A DNA stretch of 6,238 nucleotides from Nitrospinota bacterium (GTDB lineage: Bacteria > Nitrospinota_A > UBA7883): positions 1 to 6,238 of the forward strand of contig JAOUNV010000135.1 in assembly GCA_029880775.1 (NCBI GenBank), written 5' to 3'. The stretch's first letter is position 1. Each line of letters begins with the position of its first letter. A model generated the notes under the pieces. It had not been told where the DNA came from. It made no database searches and was given only the letters and a program-made list of their open reading frames with translations. Positions 6,147 through 6,238 of the stretch are shown here, in pieces. The position numbers and the translations under genes are program-made.

Positions 6147-6238
6147 ATGAACGGTGAATCCGGGAGCAACTGGCGGGTTTATCTGCTGCTATGTGGTGAC
6201 GGGAGCTACTACTGCGGCGCCACCAACGATATAGATCG
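6147..6238 (+). CDS. GIY-YIG nuclease-fold protein, UPF0213/YhbQ-like, N-terminal part (3' end outside window)
   Basis: Thirty full codons are visible before the window edge. Seen: WRVYLLLCGDGSYYCGATND at residues 9-28. This matches the start of small GIY-YIG proteins of the YhbQ/UPF0213 group: VYLL stands for the GIY strand (Tyr12) and SYYCG for the YIG strand (Tyr22, Gly24), with the usual C-x-DGS turn between them and a conserved T-x-D after. Known: these are short (about 80-110 residue) nuclease-fold proteins with poorly defined roles in DNA processing or repair. The catalytic Arg and Glu lie beyond the edge, so activity cannot be judged. The ATG at 6147 is the first possible start, because an in-frame TAG lies at 6129; no good ribosome site precedes it. 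It starts 43 bases after the kinase stop on the same strand and may be co-transcribed, but a functional link is unlikely. Confidence 0.8.
   Translation, partial: MNGESGSNWRVYLLLCGDGSYYCGATNDID

Noticed and set aside
6124..6150. Eight-codon frame ending in ATGA overlap with the GIY-YIG start
   Set aside because: Very short, without a ribosome site; the overlap is likely chance.

Overview
The window looks like a chromosomal stretch of a Gram-negative, motile or environment-sensing bacterium with a moderately GC-rich genome. Two things narrow the organism. The left edge carries a gene pair of the methanofuran/methylofuran cofactor type (ATP-grasp ligase plus MfnF-like protein). In bacteria such genes go with tetrahydromethanopterin (H4MPT)-dependent one-carbon metabolism, so a C1-oxidising or C1-assimilating lineage is likely. 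The right side carries a large chemoreceptor and a 7TMR-DISM hybrid histidine kinase, both common in aquatic and sediment proteobacteria-like and Nitrospinota-like phyla. I cannot name the genus from sequence alone.

Layout. (1) 1-1333, plus strand: the C-terminal end of an ATP-grasp ligase, then a complete MfnF-like ASKHA-fold protein whose TTG start overlaps the ligase stop (TTGA), indicating one operon. (2) 1319-1370: a hairpin in a 37-bp convergent gap. (3) 1371-3266, minus strand: a complete 631-residue transmembrane methyl-accepting chemotaxis protein. Its large extracytoplasmic sensor contains two copies of a motif exactly 130 residues apart, a full HAMP domain is not visible, and the signalling hairpin fits the 36-heptad class. 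(4) 3267-3727: a 461-bp divergent intergenic region. It has AT-rich ends, a GC-rich island at about 3541-3650, short repeats, a consensus -10 box and an 18-bp palindrome next to that box. (5) 3728-6103, plus strand: a complete hybrid sensor kinase (signal peptide, 7TMR-DISMED2, seven-helix 7TM-DISM, coiled coil, HisKA, HATPase, C-terminal receiver). (6) 6147-6238, plus strand: the first 30 codons of a GIY-YIG (UPF0213/YhbQ-like) protein cut by the window edge.

How they may work together: the first pair builds a C1-carrier cofactor. The chemoreceptor and hybrid kinase are divergently arranged and share one control region, but nothing in the sequence proves that they sense the same cue or are linked to the C1 genes. 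I found no mobile element, CRISPR array, tRNA or rRNA. I did not find a clearly new system. The points most worth a second look are the duplicated sensor of the chemoreceptor, the C1-cofactor pair, the structured intergenic region and the unusual receiver domain of the kinase.
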